This document shows, piece by piece, positions 34,501 to 46,165 of a DNA stretch of 64,000 bases. Position numbers and translations under genes: made by a program. This DNA is from Mercenaria mercenaria (taxonomy: Eukaryota; Mollusca; Bivalvia; Venerida; Veneridae). The DNA lies in assembly GCF_021730395.1 (NCBI RefSeq), contig NC_069362.1, forward strand, positions 64,311,501 to 64,375,500, written 5' to 3'. Every line of letters starts with the position of its first letter. The stretch's first letter is position 1. The notes under the pieces were generated by a model, which saw only the letters and a program-made list of their open reading frames with translations, was not told where the DNA came from and did no database searches.

Positions 34501-34997
34501 AACTTTTTGAATCACAGAGGCAAAACAATGACTCGGTGGTCTTGCTGTTGTAAACTTGTAGAAAAAATGCATCACTAAAACTTATTTGAAAGACTGATCA
34601 CAGGAATGCTCCAAATTAAAAACTTTTCATGTAACGACTTTATTAGCATTATCATAAAACACTTATAACAGTGTATTGATATTTTACCTTAATTCAAAAT
34701 GTTTGGAATTTGGAATAAATTTCAAGGCATTGCTTGTGGAACCCGAGGCGTGGTGCTTTCACTAATGCACATTTTCCGTTACAAGATTTTATAGCTCTTA
34801 AGATTAAGATCCATTTCAAATTACCTATTGATGAAATGAAATGCTATACAATGCAGCTCTTACTAAATTCATTGAGAAGGAAAATACCATTGATCTGTTA
34901 ATAAGAAGATTATCCAAATTAAGCATGCTTCAGTTATACAACTGATATGAATATTGCAGTGATTATATATATGCTGAAATATATGTATCCTATTTTG

Positions 34998-36013
34998 CAA
35001 AATCCACGATAGCCGGATACAAAATCCCAGATCTAGACACTTTTATTATGTGCTTGTTGTTTTGTTATCGAATGAATTCTTCAATGTTTATTGACGTTGA
35101 AATAGAACTCAGTGAAATTTTTACGTGCTCTATTTATAGAGCTTTGTCAGGTCATGCATATTAAATGAAAATAGTCCGGCAACATACAGTACATAAGGTG
35201 CAATACGGATGTTTTTCCACCTGTTCATATTTACTTGTGAAATACATGCCGTATTTTTGACAGAATTTATATAGGTATATAAAAAAGAATAAATATATAA
35301 CCTTGTCTTGTCTCTCGTATTGCACATGTAGAAATTTCATTATAAAAGTTTTTACAATATATTCTCCTTTTCTCTAAATCATCTTCTTATATGTATGTTT
35401 TATATAATGAAATAGATAAAAAGTAAACAAAATGTAAGCAAAACATTATATAAAAAATCACATACCAGTAAGATTTAATGGTCAAAATGAATTGAAACGT
35501 ACAAAAAAAAAAAAAAAAAGAAAGTACTAAATAAATATGACGAGAATGCCACTTAGTTAAGTTGCCTAGACATGTAGATAAAAATTAGAAAACTCTAGAG
35601 AACTGTCCATGCCTGAAAACTCATCAGCAACAAGATTAAGAAGTAGAACTGCATTGATATGGTTGCCTATATTGGCATGAAATGAAGTGCTTAAATACAA
35701 TATTTTATTATATACCTATATAAATTCTGTAAAAAAAAATAAATCGGCTTGTATTTCACAAGTAAATAAACAGGCAGAAAATAATTCCGTATTGTACCTT
35801 TTGTATTGTATGTTACCGGACTACTTTCACTAATATGCATGACCTGACACAGTTCTATAAAATAGCGCACATTAAAACTTCATTAAGTTACATTATAACT
35901 TCGAAAAACATTGAAGATTTCGTTCAATAACAAAACAACAAACAAAAAGTGGAGGGTCATTATAACAGTAGATAGATCTGGAATTTCGTATTCGACTCTC
36001 GTGGATTTTGCAA
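34998..36013. mobile_element. Long inverted-repeat element, arms about 290-300 bp
   Basis: Arm 1 (34998-35286) is the inverted complement of arm 2 (35706-36013), with a 419 bp spacer. Shared phrases: GTGGATTTTGCAA, CTTCAATGTTT, AGCTTTGTCAGGTCATGCAT (complement ATGCATGACCTGACA in arm 2), TTACTTGTGAAAT and TATAGGTATATA. A third arm-like copy lies alone at 54640-54820. No transposase frame is seen. The outer end of arm 2 runs into the hairpin at 35957-36112. Confidence 0.75.
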
Positions 36014-36112
36014 GGTCAGATCACTCTCGGCGCTTTCGCGCCTCGTGAATCTGACAAAATCCACTCGAGTCGAGTACAGCATCTCAGATTGAGCTGCTAC
36101 TATAATAACTCT
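35957..36112. mobile_element. Hairpin at the outer end of arm 2
   Basis: A palindrome centred near 36034 (GGCGCTTTCGCGCC). Stems include TTCGACTCTCGTGGATTTTG with its imperfect partner ending ACTCGAGTCGAGTAC, extending to TTATAACAGTAG and CTACTATAATAAC. Its left half is also part of arm 2, so it may be the true terminus of the larger element rather than a separate insertion. Confidence 0.6.
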
Positions 36113-36269
36113 ATTGTATCAATTATCATTGAGAATGTCGTTCATGCACAATGTATGTCATGGCATTTCTGTCCAGTACGTTAACCTGTCTTGACCTTAC
36201 CGACAACAGTTGAAGTCTCTTTTTAATGTATCAGTCTTTTTTCAATTATTACGATGCAATAATTATGAG

Positions 36270-38948
36270 GAGCCTGGAGCAGTCTCTTTCCAGTAGTTAC
36301 GAGAGCCAGTCTCTTACCAGTAATAAGGCGGACCAGTCTTTTGTCAGTAATTACGAAGGGCAGTCTCTTGTTAATAATTAAGAAGAGAATCTCGTCAGTA
36401 ACTACGAGGAGCTGTCTCTTGTCAATAAGAATGAGAAGAAGTCTCTTGTCAGTTATAACAAAATTCTACCTCTGTCAATAATCACGAGGAGTAGTCTCTT
36501 GTCAATAACCATTAGGAACAGTCTCTTGTCAGTAATGACGAGGAGCAGTCTCTTGTCAGCAATGATGAAGTCTCTTGTCAATAATGATGAGAAGCAGTCT
36601 CTTGTCAATAATGATGAGGAGCAGTCACTTGTCAGTAATGATGAGGAGAAGTTTCGTGTCAATAATTAAAAGGAACATTCTCCTGTCTGTAATTACGTGG
36701 AACAGTCTCTTGTCAGTAATGATGAGGAGAAGTTTCGTGTCAATGATTAAAAGGAACATTCTCCTGTCTGTAATTACGTGGAACAGTCTCTTGTCAAAAA
36801 TTACGAGGAGCAGTCTCTTGGCCATAATTACGATGTGCAGTCCCTTGTTAATAACTATGAGGAGCAGTCCCCTGTCAATAATTACGTGATGCAGTCCCTT
36901 GCCAATAATTACCAGATGCAGTCCCTTGTCAGTAACTACGAGGTGCAGTCCCTTGTCAGTAACCACGAGGAGCAGTCCCTTGTCAATAATTACGAGGTGC
37001 AGTCCCTTGTCAGTAATTACCAGATGCAGTCCCTTGTCAATAATTACGAGGTGCAGTCCCTTGTCAATAATTACGAGGTGCAGTCCCTTGTCAATAATTA
37101 CGAGGTGCAGTCCCTTGTCAGTAACTACGAGGGGCAGTCTCTTATTAGTAATTACGAGGGGCAGTCCCTTGTCAATAATTACGAGGTGCAGTCTCTTGAC
37201 AGTAATTACGAGGTCGGTTTCTTATTGGTAATAACGAGGGGCAGTCCCTTGTCAGTAATTACGTGGTGCAGTCCCTTCTCAATAATTACGAGGTGCAGCC
37301 CCTTGTCAATAATGATGAGGTGCAGTCCCTTGTCAGTAACTACGAGGAGCAGTCTCTTATTAGTAATTGCGAGGGGCAGTCTCTTGTCAGCACAGATTGA
37401 ATGATCAAATGCTATATTGATGTAATATGGAAGGATAAGGCGCTTTATGAGTGCAAGGGTTCAGTTGATAAAATGTCAGGTTACTTCTATGTAGATGGTC
37501 TTAATACAGGACATTTCATAAGCATCTGGCACTGCGCGTTCCTTTGTTCTCTATAAACTAACAGGAAGCCAAAACGTCAGTAATTACGAGGTGCAGTCCC
37601 TTGTCAATAATTACGAGGTTCAGTCCCTTGTCAATAATTACGAGGTGCAGTCCCTTGTCATTAACTACGAGGAGCAGTCTCTTATTAGTAGTTACATGGC
37701 AGCAGTTCCTTGTCAATAATTACGAGGTACAGTCCCTTGTCAGTTATTATGAGGTGCAGCCCCTTGCCAAAAATTACGAGGTGCAGTCCCTTGTCAATAA
37801 TTTCGAGGTGCAGTCCCTTGTCAGTAACTACGAGGGGCAGTCTCTTATTAGTAATTACGAGGGGCAGTCCCTTGTCAATAATTACGAGGTGCAGTCTCTT
37901 GACAGTAATTACGAGGTACAGTTTCTTATTGGCAATAACGAGGGGCAGTCCCTTGTCAGTAATTACGTGGTGCAGTCCCTTCTCAATAATTACGAGGTGC
38001 AGCCCCTTGTCAATAATGACGAGGTGCAGTCCCTTGTCAGTAACTACGAGGAGCAGTCTCTTATTAGTAATTACGAGGGGCAGTCTCTTGTCAGCACAGA
38101 TTGAATGATCAAATGCTATATTGATGTAATATGGAAGGATAAGGCGCTTTATAAGTGCAAGGGTACAGTTGAAAAAATGTCAGGTTACTTCTATGTAGAT
38201 GGTCTTAATACAGGACATTTCATAAGCATCTGGCACTGCGCGTTCCTTTGTCAATAATGATGAGGAGCAGTCACTTGTCAGTAATGATGAGGAGAAGTTT
38301 CGTGTCAATAATTAAAAGGAACATTCTCCTGTCTGTAATTACGTGGAACAGTCTCTTGTCAGTAATGATGAGGAGAAGTTTCGTGTCAATGATTACGAGG
38401 TACAGTCCCTTGTCAGTTATTATGAGGTGCAGCCCCTTGCCAAAAATTACGAGGTGCAGTCCCTTGTCAATAATTTCGAGGTGCAGTCCCTTGTCAGTAA
38501 CTACGAGGGGCAGTCTCTTATTAGTAATTACGAGGGGCAGTCCCTTGTCAATAATTACGAGGTGCAGTCTCTTGACAGTAATTACGAGGTACAGTTTCTT
38601 ATTGGCAATAACGAGGGGCAGTCCCTTGTCAGTAATTACGTGGTGCAGTCCCTTCTCAATAATTACGAGGTGCAGCCCCTTGTCAATAATGACGAGGTGC
38701 AGTCCCTTGTCAGTAACTACGAGGAGCAGTCTCTTATTAGTAATTACGAGGGGCAGTCTCTTGTCAGCACAGATTGAATGATCAAATGCTATATTGATGT
38801 AATATGGAAGGATAAGGCGCTTTATAAGTGCAAGGGTACAGTTGAAAAAATGTCAGGTTACTTCTATGTAGATGGTCTTAATACAGGACATTTCATAAGC
38901 ATCTGGCACTGCGCGTTCCTTTGTTCTCTATAAACTAACAGGAAGCCA
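36270..38948. repeat. 27 bp minisatellite in higher-order blocks with linkers
   Basis: The 27 bp unit reads CAGTCCCTTGTCAATAATTA plus CGAGGTG. Array 1 is 36270-37397 (irregular at its left), then a linker 37398-37577, array 2 37578-38100, linker 38101-38252, array 3 38253-38776, linker 38777-38948. Linkers share ATGATCAAATGCTATATTG and TTCATAAGCATCTGGC. About 530 bp (37720-38252) recurs almost unchanged at 38396-38926, a shift near 672-676 bp. Open frames of up to 208 residues on both strands (QSLVNNYEV repeats) come from 27 being a multiple of 3. The right edge lies about 100 bp from the gene B stop codon. Confidence 0.85.
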
Positions 38949-39044
38949 ACACGTCTGAGGTCAGATGCAGAAATTTGGTACACTAGTGTTGCAACTGAAC
39001 CTTTTTTTTTTTATATTTTCAGGCATATCAAATGTTATCAAACT

Positions 39045-41150
39045 CTAAGCAGGTTTGCCCTTGCAGTCCTGACAGCAGCACAGTATTGTTAGTCTGTAGA
39101 ACAAGAACAGAAGTGTTACAATGTTCTTCAGCAAGAAGAATATCAGACTGTATGTAATCAGCTCCACCTCTATGATGATGTAGAGCCTCAACACAAGGAA
39201 AGGTAAATCTTGTAGAAATATGCTCATACATATTGCAAGTACTTCTACAATATTACCCCCACAATATCGAGCCAGGAACTCAACATTGTGAACCTTCCGA
39301 TAGCGATTCCTCCGCATAAAAATGAAAATAAATTGAATGAGACTCGCTGACCACACGGCCATTATAGTGTATGTAAGTTTCAAGTCTCTTCGAACTTGGT
39401 CTTCGTCCAAGACGGCGAGCAACTCCATGATGTCCGAGGCAATGGCGAGGAACTCGAGAAGGAGATCAGCCAAGTGGTCCCGCGAGACTTTACCACGTGG
39501 TAGGAGCCATCGACTGAACAGTATCATTATCACCAGTGTTTCCGCAAGGATAATCACCCATACATCAATATCCGGTTTACACAGGTCCTGCTGAGAAAAA
39601 AAAATTGTATTTTTTATCCAATAGATAATGCTTGATGTATAAAATTATATTATAAACATAGGAGACTCAAAATTTGTTTTATGCCCCCAATTGTATGTGG
39701 GGTTAGTTTTGCTATTTAGAATATAGAGAAAAATCTTGTGTGTCCAACTCCTCCCACACTATTAGCCTGATTTGCTTCAAACTTTCACATACGAATAAAC
39801 TTAATTCGCAGACGACTATAAAGGAAAGAACATTTGCTGTGACTGTTTTTACCGCAGTTATTGCCCTTTGATAGTTTTTCTATATGGAATACAGAGAATC
39901 GTGTGTGTCATGCTTTTCTCTCTCTAGAATTATGGCCTTTTCTTAATTAATTTCACAAAATAAGCCATAGTGAAGAAATTAGTGTATTCAACTTTCTGAA
40001 GGAATGGCAACCTTATCAGAGTACGATTTGTTCCAAACTTTAAGTCAAACTTCCTTCATGTGAAGATGGTCTGTACTAAAAATTTTGCTATTTAGAGGAT
40101 GGCACAGTATGTGGCGGCATCCGTGTCCAATGGACACAATTCTAGTTATGTAATTTATATTCATTCATCACTTCCGTGTAAAAGAGACAGGTGAAACGTA
40201 TGATGTAATACTGAGAAATAAATATTTACCTGTGCAGGGGTAAGTTTCGCATTATCCGAACACGATGTTGATGAGGTCTCTTTGTCTGCATTGGTAAAAT
40301 TATGATACTGATTTAACTGAAGAAGCCAAACTGCAGGTATTGTTGAAGCAATGTATATAAGGAGGCATGGTGACCACCTGTAAATAAAAGAATATACTAG
40401 TAAGTTATGAGAACTAGATATACCATCATTTTGCTTCTTTCATTTTTGAAAAAAATGTGAAAATTTAACAATTTAATTTTGTTGAATATTTCTAAATTGA
40501 AATGGAAAACAGTTTATATGCACTTACCATGAATACTCCTTGCCGGCATTTCTTATTATTACGATGACACACTCAAATATAAGAAAGAAATTTGCGACCG
40601 TAAAGAGCCAATACATAGTGTCCTTGTAGTCAACTGTCACGCGCCACACTATCAGGACATTGTGACCAATCAGCATCATTCTTACAAGGCACGCTAGGAA
40701 AATGGAGCAATGATTACCATATATCAGACTCGTATCAAATTCTTTTATCTTTTTATCATTGTCCATGTTACGTCTGTCTGTGGTTGTCGTAATTTCTCCC
40801 CCATCACGAAACGACTGGTTTTGTTTCAATGAAGACGTACTGTAAACGTCTGTGTATACACTCGGCACTGGCACCGATTTCACAGATGATAGCTTTGGAG
40901 TGTCGTCAACATTGATCCAAGAGTATGCGTCCGTGTCGTTAACGTCTCTTACGTCATGTAGCTCCCAATCATCTCTGACGTCGTGAAGCTCTCCATCACT
41001 TACTACTCTCTCGTCTGGTAAGTTATAGACAGAGTTAGACGACCGGCGGAAAACCTTGTCAGTCCATGGTATCACGTAAGTTGATGACTGGCTGTTGTTA
41101 TCGTCTTCGGACAAAGTGTATCCGTCCCCTTCATAACGTACATTCCACAT
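39045..41150 (-). CDS. TMEM26-like multi-pass membrane protein, gene B
   Basis: Three coding exons: 40528-41150, 40230-40377 and 39045-39590, about 438 residues. Exon 1 ends TCATG|GTAAGTG, exon 2 starts after TTTACAG and ends CACAG|GTAAAT, exon 3 starts after TTTTTCTCAG (a second AG three bases later, 39587, is a possible NAGNAG alternative). The first 145 residues are acidic and Ser/Asp-rich without a known domain and include a doubled ELHDVRD. TM1 is about 150-171 (LIGHNVLIVWRV), TM2 180-201, TM3 in exon 2 (YIASTIPAVWLLQL); the loop is short with one NFT sequon. Exon 3 has FSRWLLPRGKVSRDHLADLL, ASDIMELL, LQDLPFLVLRLYIII and SLIFFLLKNIV. It ends CKGKPA as in gene C. The start is the first ATG after an in-frame GTG; earlier sequence is untested. 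Role in the cell unknown. Confidence 0.9.
39675..40150 (-). mobile_element. Dispersed element in gene B intron 2
   Basis: The left end reads TATGCCCCCAATTGTATGTG and the right end has ATGGCACAGTATGTGGCGGC and TGTCCAATGGACAC, a small hairpin. ATGCCCCCA near the left is inverted near the right as TGGCGGCAT, a subterminal inverted repeat with one mismatch. A TTTTGCTATTTAGA phrase occurs near both ends (39709 and 40087). It fills most of the 639 bp intron. Confidence 0.55.
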
Positions 41151-41599
41151 TTTCACAATAAATTCTCGTATGATGTCTTGCTTTAAAAGTGTTTCTCGCT
41201 CTAGAGCGAAAGATTAAACAAAATTAGATATTCAATGCTCAACATGAATGTACCTTCGGGTTCTTTTATGTTAGACTTTTATGCTAATTAGAAACCTATG
41301 TAACGATCGCAATTGAATACGTATGTTCGGTTTCTATCAAATTAATCGTTGCATTCAATATCGCATTCAAATAGAATTTATCGAATATTGATCATTTAAG
41401 CGTAGGCATCTTTCAGATGTTGAACATTTCTACTTGCTTCGGTAAAATTATGATTTAAGTGTCATGCCTAATATCAGCGAAGTGCATTAATATTTAGTCT
41501 CTGAAGAGAGCAAGCTGGATGAATTACTTCAAACAAATTAAGTAGGTGCCTTTTCCTCATTGGTGGTAACCATGTCATAATATTCAAGTCCTGCCATTT
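41151..41599. other. Upstream region of gene B
   Basis: Presumed promoter and 5' UTR. No core promoter element can be chosen. The region ends at a short TA run (41607-41618) next to the Penelope-like element. Confidence 0.35.
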
Positions 41600-41604
41600 T
41601 AACA

Positions 41605-43590
41605 TATATATATATATAATTTTCATTATGTGGCGATGTGGAAATCTGCATTCCAATCATTACTTCATAATGATGATACCATCATCCTCTCAGCTGACAA
41701 AGGATCTGGTATTATTATAATTGACAAGGCGGAATACATAAACAAACTTTATACAGAAATGAAACCCAATGCATTTTACACGGAAACCGAAAAAGATCTC
41801 ACTCAGAACCCTCTTAAAATAGTTAAGCAGCTAGTAAACAAAATGTATAGGGCAGGAGCTATATCAAAAGAAAGGCAGGCATACCTTATTCCAAGATATC
41901 CAAGGGCAGGAAAATTGAATGGCAACCCAAAACTACATAAACCATTAAGAACCATCGTCAGTGGAATAAACACACTAACTGAAAAATTAGCAGAGGTAGC
42001 TGAATATGAACTGAATGAATATGTCATGTAGTCACCAAGTTACTTACGGGACACAACATATTTTATAGACAATATTACACAGATTAAACAGCCCATTCCA
42101 AGTGACACCATACTTTTTTGTTTTGATGTTTGCAAACTATCCATCAGTACCAAGAGTTGAGGACCAGCAGGCATGTGGAGAGCGGTTTACAAATAGATCT
42201 AAACCAATAATCCCAACTAGATATGCCCTACGAATGATAGAAACTGTACTGGACAACAACAATTTTAAATTAAACGAAAAACACTATGTATAAACTGACG
42301 GAGTAGCAATAGGTTCGCGACTAGAAAAATGGATGGACAACTGATGAATTTCGAGGTCATGGTTCTACAAAAGATTTACTGATGATGGATTTGGGCTATG
42401 GACTGGTGGCATTGAAAAGCTGAAGCAATTTAGTGAATTTGCAAATAATATTCACCAGAACATAAGAGCTGAACTGAGATGGAGTTATCAGAAATTGGAA
42501 TTTTTAGACACGCTGGTTAGATTAGAGAATGGTAACATCTATACTGAACTGTACAAAAAACCTTAAGACAAACAACTCTTTATACAGAAAGCTTCGTGTC
42601 ATCCGGCGCTCACCAAGAAGGCATTAGCCTATGGCCTAGGTATAAGAATTAAAAGAATTTGTGAAAACAAACCTGACGATATTTAACACAGAGGAGAACT
42701 GAAACAACCGATACAGTTGTAAAGAACTTGAACAACAGCTGCAACGGGTCGATAAATTAGACAGGCAGGAATTATTACAAACAAAAAAGAAGACTTAACC
42801 AGAAGAAAAGAGAGTTTTAGCTATTGGTACTGGCCTATTCCAAAATGTTACCAGATATACAAACATCCTGCGGAAACATCAAAAAGTACTCTATAATTCA
42901 GAACGTATGAGAACTGTCTCCAAGAACCACCGTTGTTAGCCTTCAGAAGAGATAAAAACATTGGTGATGTATTGGTACATGTCAAAACTAACAGAGCTTT
43001 TAGATCTTCTCCTGATATGTGTTCCTGCCACATTTGCCTACTGATATTTAAAGGGAAGGTAGCTGACACCACAACAAGACACACATACCAAACAGTAACA
43101 CATACCACTTGTAGTCATACCAATCTGGTGTATGGATTACTATGCAAACCATGCAATAAAACAGTATATGTTGGGGAAACTGAGAGGAGTTTGAAAGAAA
43201 GAACATTTAAGTGATATCAGACAGCAGGTTGACAAGCCTATCAATCGTCATTTTGTAGGTCATACTGAAGGGGACTTGCAGGTGGTAGTACTGCAAAAGT
43301 TATACCATGAAGGCCGCCTTTACAGACAGATAGTAGAGGAGAAATGGATAAAGAGGCTTGCAACAAAATTTCCACATGACTGCAATGTTAAATATAGCAC
43401 ATAAATGTGACAGACACATGTGAAATAATACGGGAAGTGACGTTACGTCGTTTGACATCGTGTTTACAGGAAATGACGTCACGTCATTGAGACAAAGCAA
43501 GTATTATATAATGGATGTTACATAGCTGTATCGATGACCTTTATGTTTTGATAAAGACCAGGTAGCCGAAAATTCAACAAAGAGTGATTT
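41605..43590 (+). pseudogene. Penelope-like retroelement (RT + GIY-YIG), broken
   Basis: The first frame (41630-42031) carries the Penelope reverse-transcriptase start: ILSADKGSGIIIIDKAEYI, then NGNPKLHKPLRTIVSGI. Further pieces up to about 42640 include FLDTLVRLENGNIYTELYKKP, the conserved end of the RT part. From about 42933 comes the linker and then a GIY-YIG nuclease: CSHTNLVYGLLC, CNKTVYVGETERSLKER, and later NRHFVGHTEGD. The tail near 43540-43575 (GATAAAGACCAGGTAGCCGA) resembles known Penelope 3' ends. The reading is broken in several places, so the copy is inactive. Penelope-like elements have no LTR kinship or capsid. No target duplication could be found. Confidence 0.85.
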
Positions 43591-43619
43591 TTAACATGAA
43601 TTATTAACAACAAAATAAT

Positions 43620-43925
43620 TTGTCGTATTTTCGTGTTGCTGGGTGGCGCCCCGTCAGCTCGACATTATGACAACACGACAGAACGCTACATTGTCACGTC
43701 CTCATGTTTTTGCATGACACCCACCAGCAGAAGGATACGACAAAATAAGGTGCCAACATGGTAAAAACCTACTTTTATATTGTCCGTGAGGTGCCTTGTC
43801 CTCGTGCTGTCGTGTTATGGGGAGGGGGACGCCAACACGACAAAAATGGTTTATCGTGCTTTCGTGTTGCTGTTTTGGCAGGGTGCCAACATAACAATAT
43901 GACATGGCGGAAACGACCCACCATA
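43620..43925. mobile_element. Foldback element of TCGTGTTGCTG words
   Basis: Words such as TTTCGTGTTGCTG, GCCAACACGACA and TGTCGTGTT recur in both orientations, with a matching right end ATGGCGGAAACGACCCACCAT (43902-43922). It resembles the 4202-4583 element in layout and in the right end (ATGGCAGAAATCAGCCACCAT), with about five differences in 21 bases, so the two may be distant relatives. Confidence 0.6.
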
Positions 43926-43929
43926 GCCT

Positions 43930-44630
43930 CACAGTTCCCAATATATAGACATGTACATTTTCACTGTTACTATCATACACATTTACACTGAGTAGAAAAA
44001 GAAATCAGATTGTGATATATCTTGCCGCAGAAATGTAAAAGATGTGTTTTTATTCGCCCTAAACAGATTAATTACCTTATTCAAAACAATATGTGCAAAT
44101 AGCGGGAAGCACTTTGAAAACAAACAATGCTTCTCATAAGACTAAAATGTGCATGTAAGATTTTACTGCCTACATATGCGAATAAAACTGCTGACTGTTG
44201 TGTCAGCTTTAGCACTGCAGATAAAGGTAACACAAACACGTCTTAGGAGAACAAATATGTTCGAGTTATCCTTTATTAATAACATGGATAGGATTAAGTT
44301 CACACAGTAATGAGTCAAGAGGGTTAAGGGTAAGTCTCTACTCCATTATCATAAAAGACCAGAGGAAAAATCTACATCGTAAGTACATGCATTGTCTTAT
44401 CCGTAAAACACAATTTTAGTCTTAGATTTTATACATTTTCACTAATGCCTTTTTTTATTATAAGAACTGTGTCATTAGTATCGTCGATGAGTATTATGAA
44501 AAATATTTCCATAAATATTGAAGGAGTATTGGTAAGTTCAGTTGGTGTATACCTATAGCCAGTCTGCTAGTGGTTGAGCTATCTGCTTCCATAATACAAT
44601 TTTATACATGTCTATTCTTATTTTGGCATG
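43930..44630. other. Non-coding intergenic sequence
   Basis: No supportable gene or element. Confidence 0.4.
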
Positions 44631-44921
44631 AAGACTAATCTTTTTTTTTTTTTTTTTTTTTTTTTGAGGCCCAGATGGTAACCCCGTTTATTATCCCCGT
44701 AAAATTGGTATAATAGGGGTCGGAGAGCCATCCACCTATTAACCTTACAATAATATATGGTTACAATATGAAATTATGAAATATGAAATAATATAGTACA
44801 ACAATATATATTTTAAACCTTACAGTATGTATGAATACTATATGAAATTATAACGTACAGCAATGTATATTTTTTAAACTCCAGCAAATACATGTACATA
44901 CACAGTAAATGCACAAATATA

Positions 44922-44924
<3 letters not shown>

Positions 44925-44982
<58 letters not shown>
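44925..44982. repeat. (TA)n microsatellite in the LINE 3' UTR
   Basis: About 55 bp of TA repeats with one GATA break at its left. Confidence 0.95.
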
Positions 44983-44983
<1 letters not shown>

Positions 44984-45128
44984 GATATTTACTAGATATC
45001 AAAACAAAACCATACATTTTGGAATTTCTCAGATAAAATGGATTTTTTTTGTTTGGAAGTGGCCCTCAAATGGACCTCAAAAAAGTTTTCCGAAAAAAAA
45101 AAATGAAAAGAATTTTAAGCTGCTGACC

Positions 45129-45170
45129 CCCCCCCCCCCCCCCCAAAAAAAAAAAAAAGGGGGTGGGGGT
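45129..45170. repeat. Poly-C / poly-A / poly-G run
   Basis: About 17 C, 14 A and then G-rich sequence in a row. Homopolymers of this kind are prone to length errors in assembly. Confidence 0.9.
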
Positions 45171-46165
45171 TAAGATAAAAAAATAAAATGGTACCTTTCC
45201 CTGCTATCGCCAATTATAAACCCTTTATTTTACATTAAATGTGGGTAATTTAAAAAGTAGCAAATGTAAATATTTTTTATACAAATCTGTAATTCTACGT
45301 ATTAAGGTTTGGTCATATATTCAGTTTTTGAACCAGTTTTGACCAGTTTTTATCAAACTTTTGATACTCTTTATTAAGTTTAGCTATATATTTCAGTGTT
45401 ATGAATTTTTGTTTTAAATATTGAATAAACAATGGAATATTTAGACACTGAACACAATTTTCTTTAAACTTCGACTTATAAATGTAGTATTTAAGTAGCA
45501 ATGATATAAAATTTCCTTTATGGTTATCTTTAGCATATGAGAAAAGAAATTGCTTTTCTTGTATATCTAAGACTATTTCATATTCATTTTTATCCAGTTT
45601 TTCACCTCTGTTAAATAATTTTTAACATATGGGCATAGATTGAATAAATGTTCAATCGTTTCTCTCTGATTTTTACAGTAGGAACATATATTACTGTCGC
45701 TTTTTTTAATGACATATAAAAACGTGTTTGTAACAAGTATGTTTTGATTTATTTTAAACTGAAAATCTTTTAGCTTTACTTCTTTTATTGTCTGTAGATT
45801 TTTACAGTATTCCTTAAACTCTGACTCGGTAATTCCCATTGTTTGTATCCATTTATTTGGTACCATTATACTTTTCGTATCAACAAATATATCATAAAAA
45901 ATACGGCTCCCTTTCTTTTCTTCAATCAATTTTTTTAGATAAGGATTTAAATACATATTATTTTTATACTGAATTATATCATTTGCGTTTTGCCTTATTT
46001 TGTTTTTCCAATCTATGGGTATATTTGAAATAATGCGATGTAAATCTAAAAAGGTTCCATTTATTGTGTAATTGTTTTACAGACTTTCTAAATTCAAAAA
46101 CTTTCCCTCATTATCAAGTAAATCTATTACATATACGATATTATTACGATACCAGACTAATCTTT

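Larger units (their letters stand above)
44632..46165 (-). mobile_element. 5'-truncated L1/Tx1-like LINE with target duplication
   Basis: The insertion is bounded by 12 bp direct repeats AGACTAATCTTT at 44632-44643 and 46154-46165. A poly-T run of about 25 (44641-44665) is the poly-A tail of a minus-strand element. The coding end (minus, about 45573-46150) reads LDLHRIISNIPIDWK, NPYLKKLIEEKK, FKINQNILVTNTFLYVIKK and then CSYCKNQRETIEHLFNLC, the zinc-ribbon-like C-terminus of L1/Tx1 LINEs. The 127-residue end is open, with one stop upstream near the 5' break. The reverse transcriptase is missing through 5' truncation. The 3' UTR holds a TA run (44925-44981) and a C/A/G homopolymer stretch (45129-45170). 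Confidence 0.85.

Noticed and set aside
36575-38781. Long overlapping ORFs on both strands (up to 208 residues, QSLVNNYEV or ITRCSPLS repeats) as a repetitive protein
   Set aside because: They follow directly from a 27 bp tandem unit, which keeps every stop-free frame open; they run in several frames and both strands and have no splice or start context.
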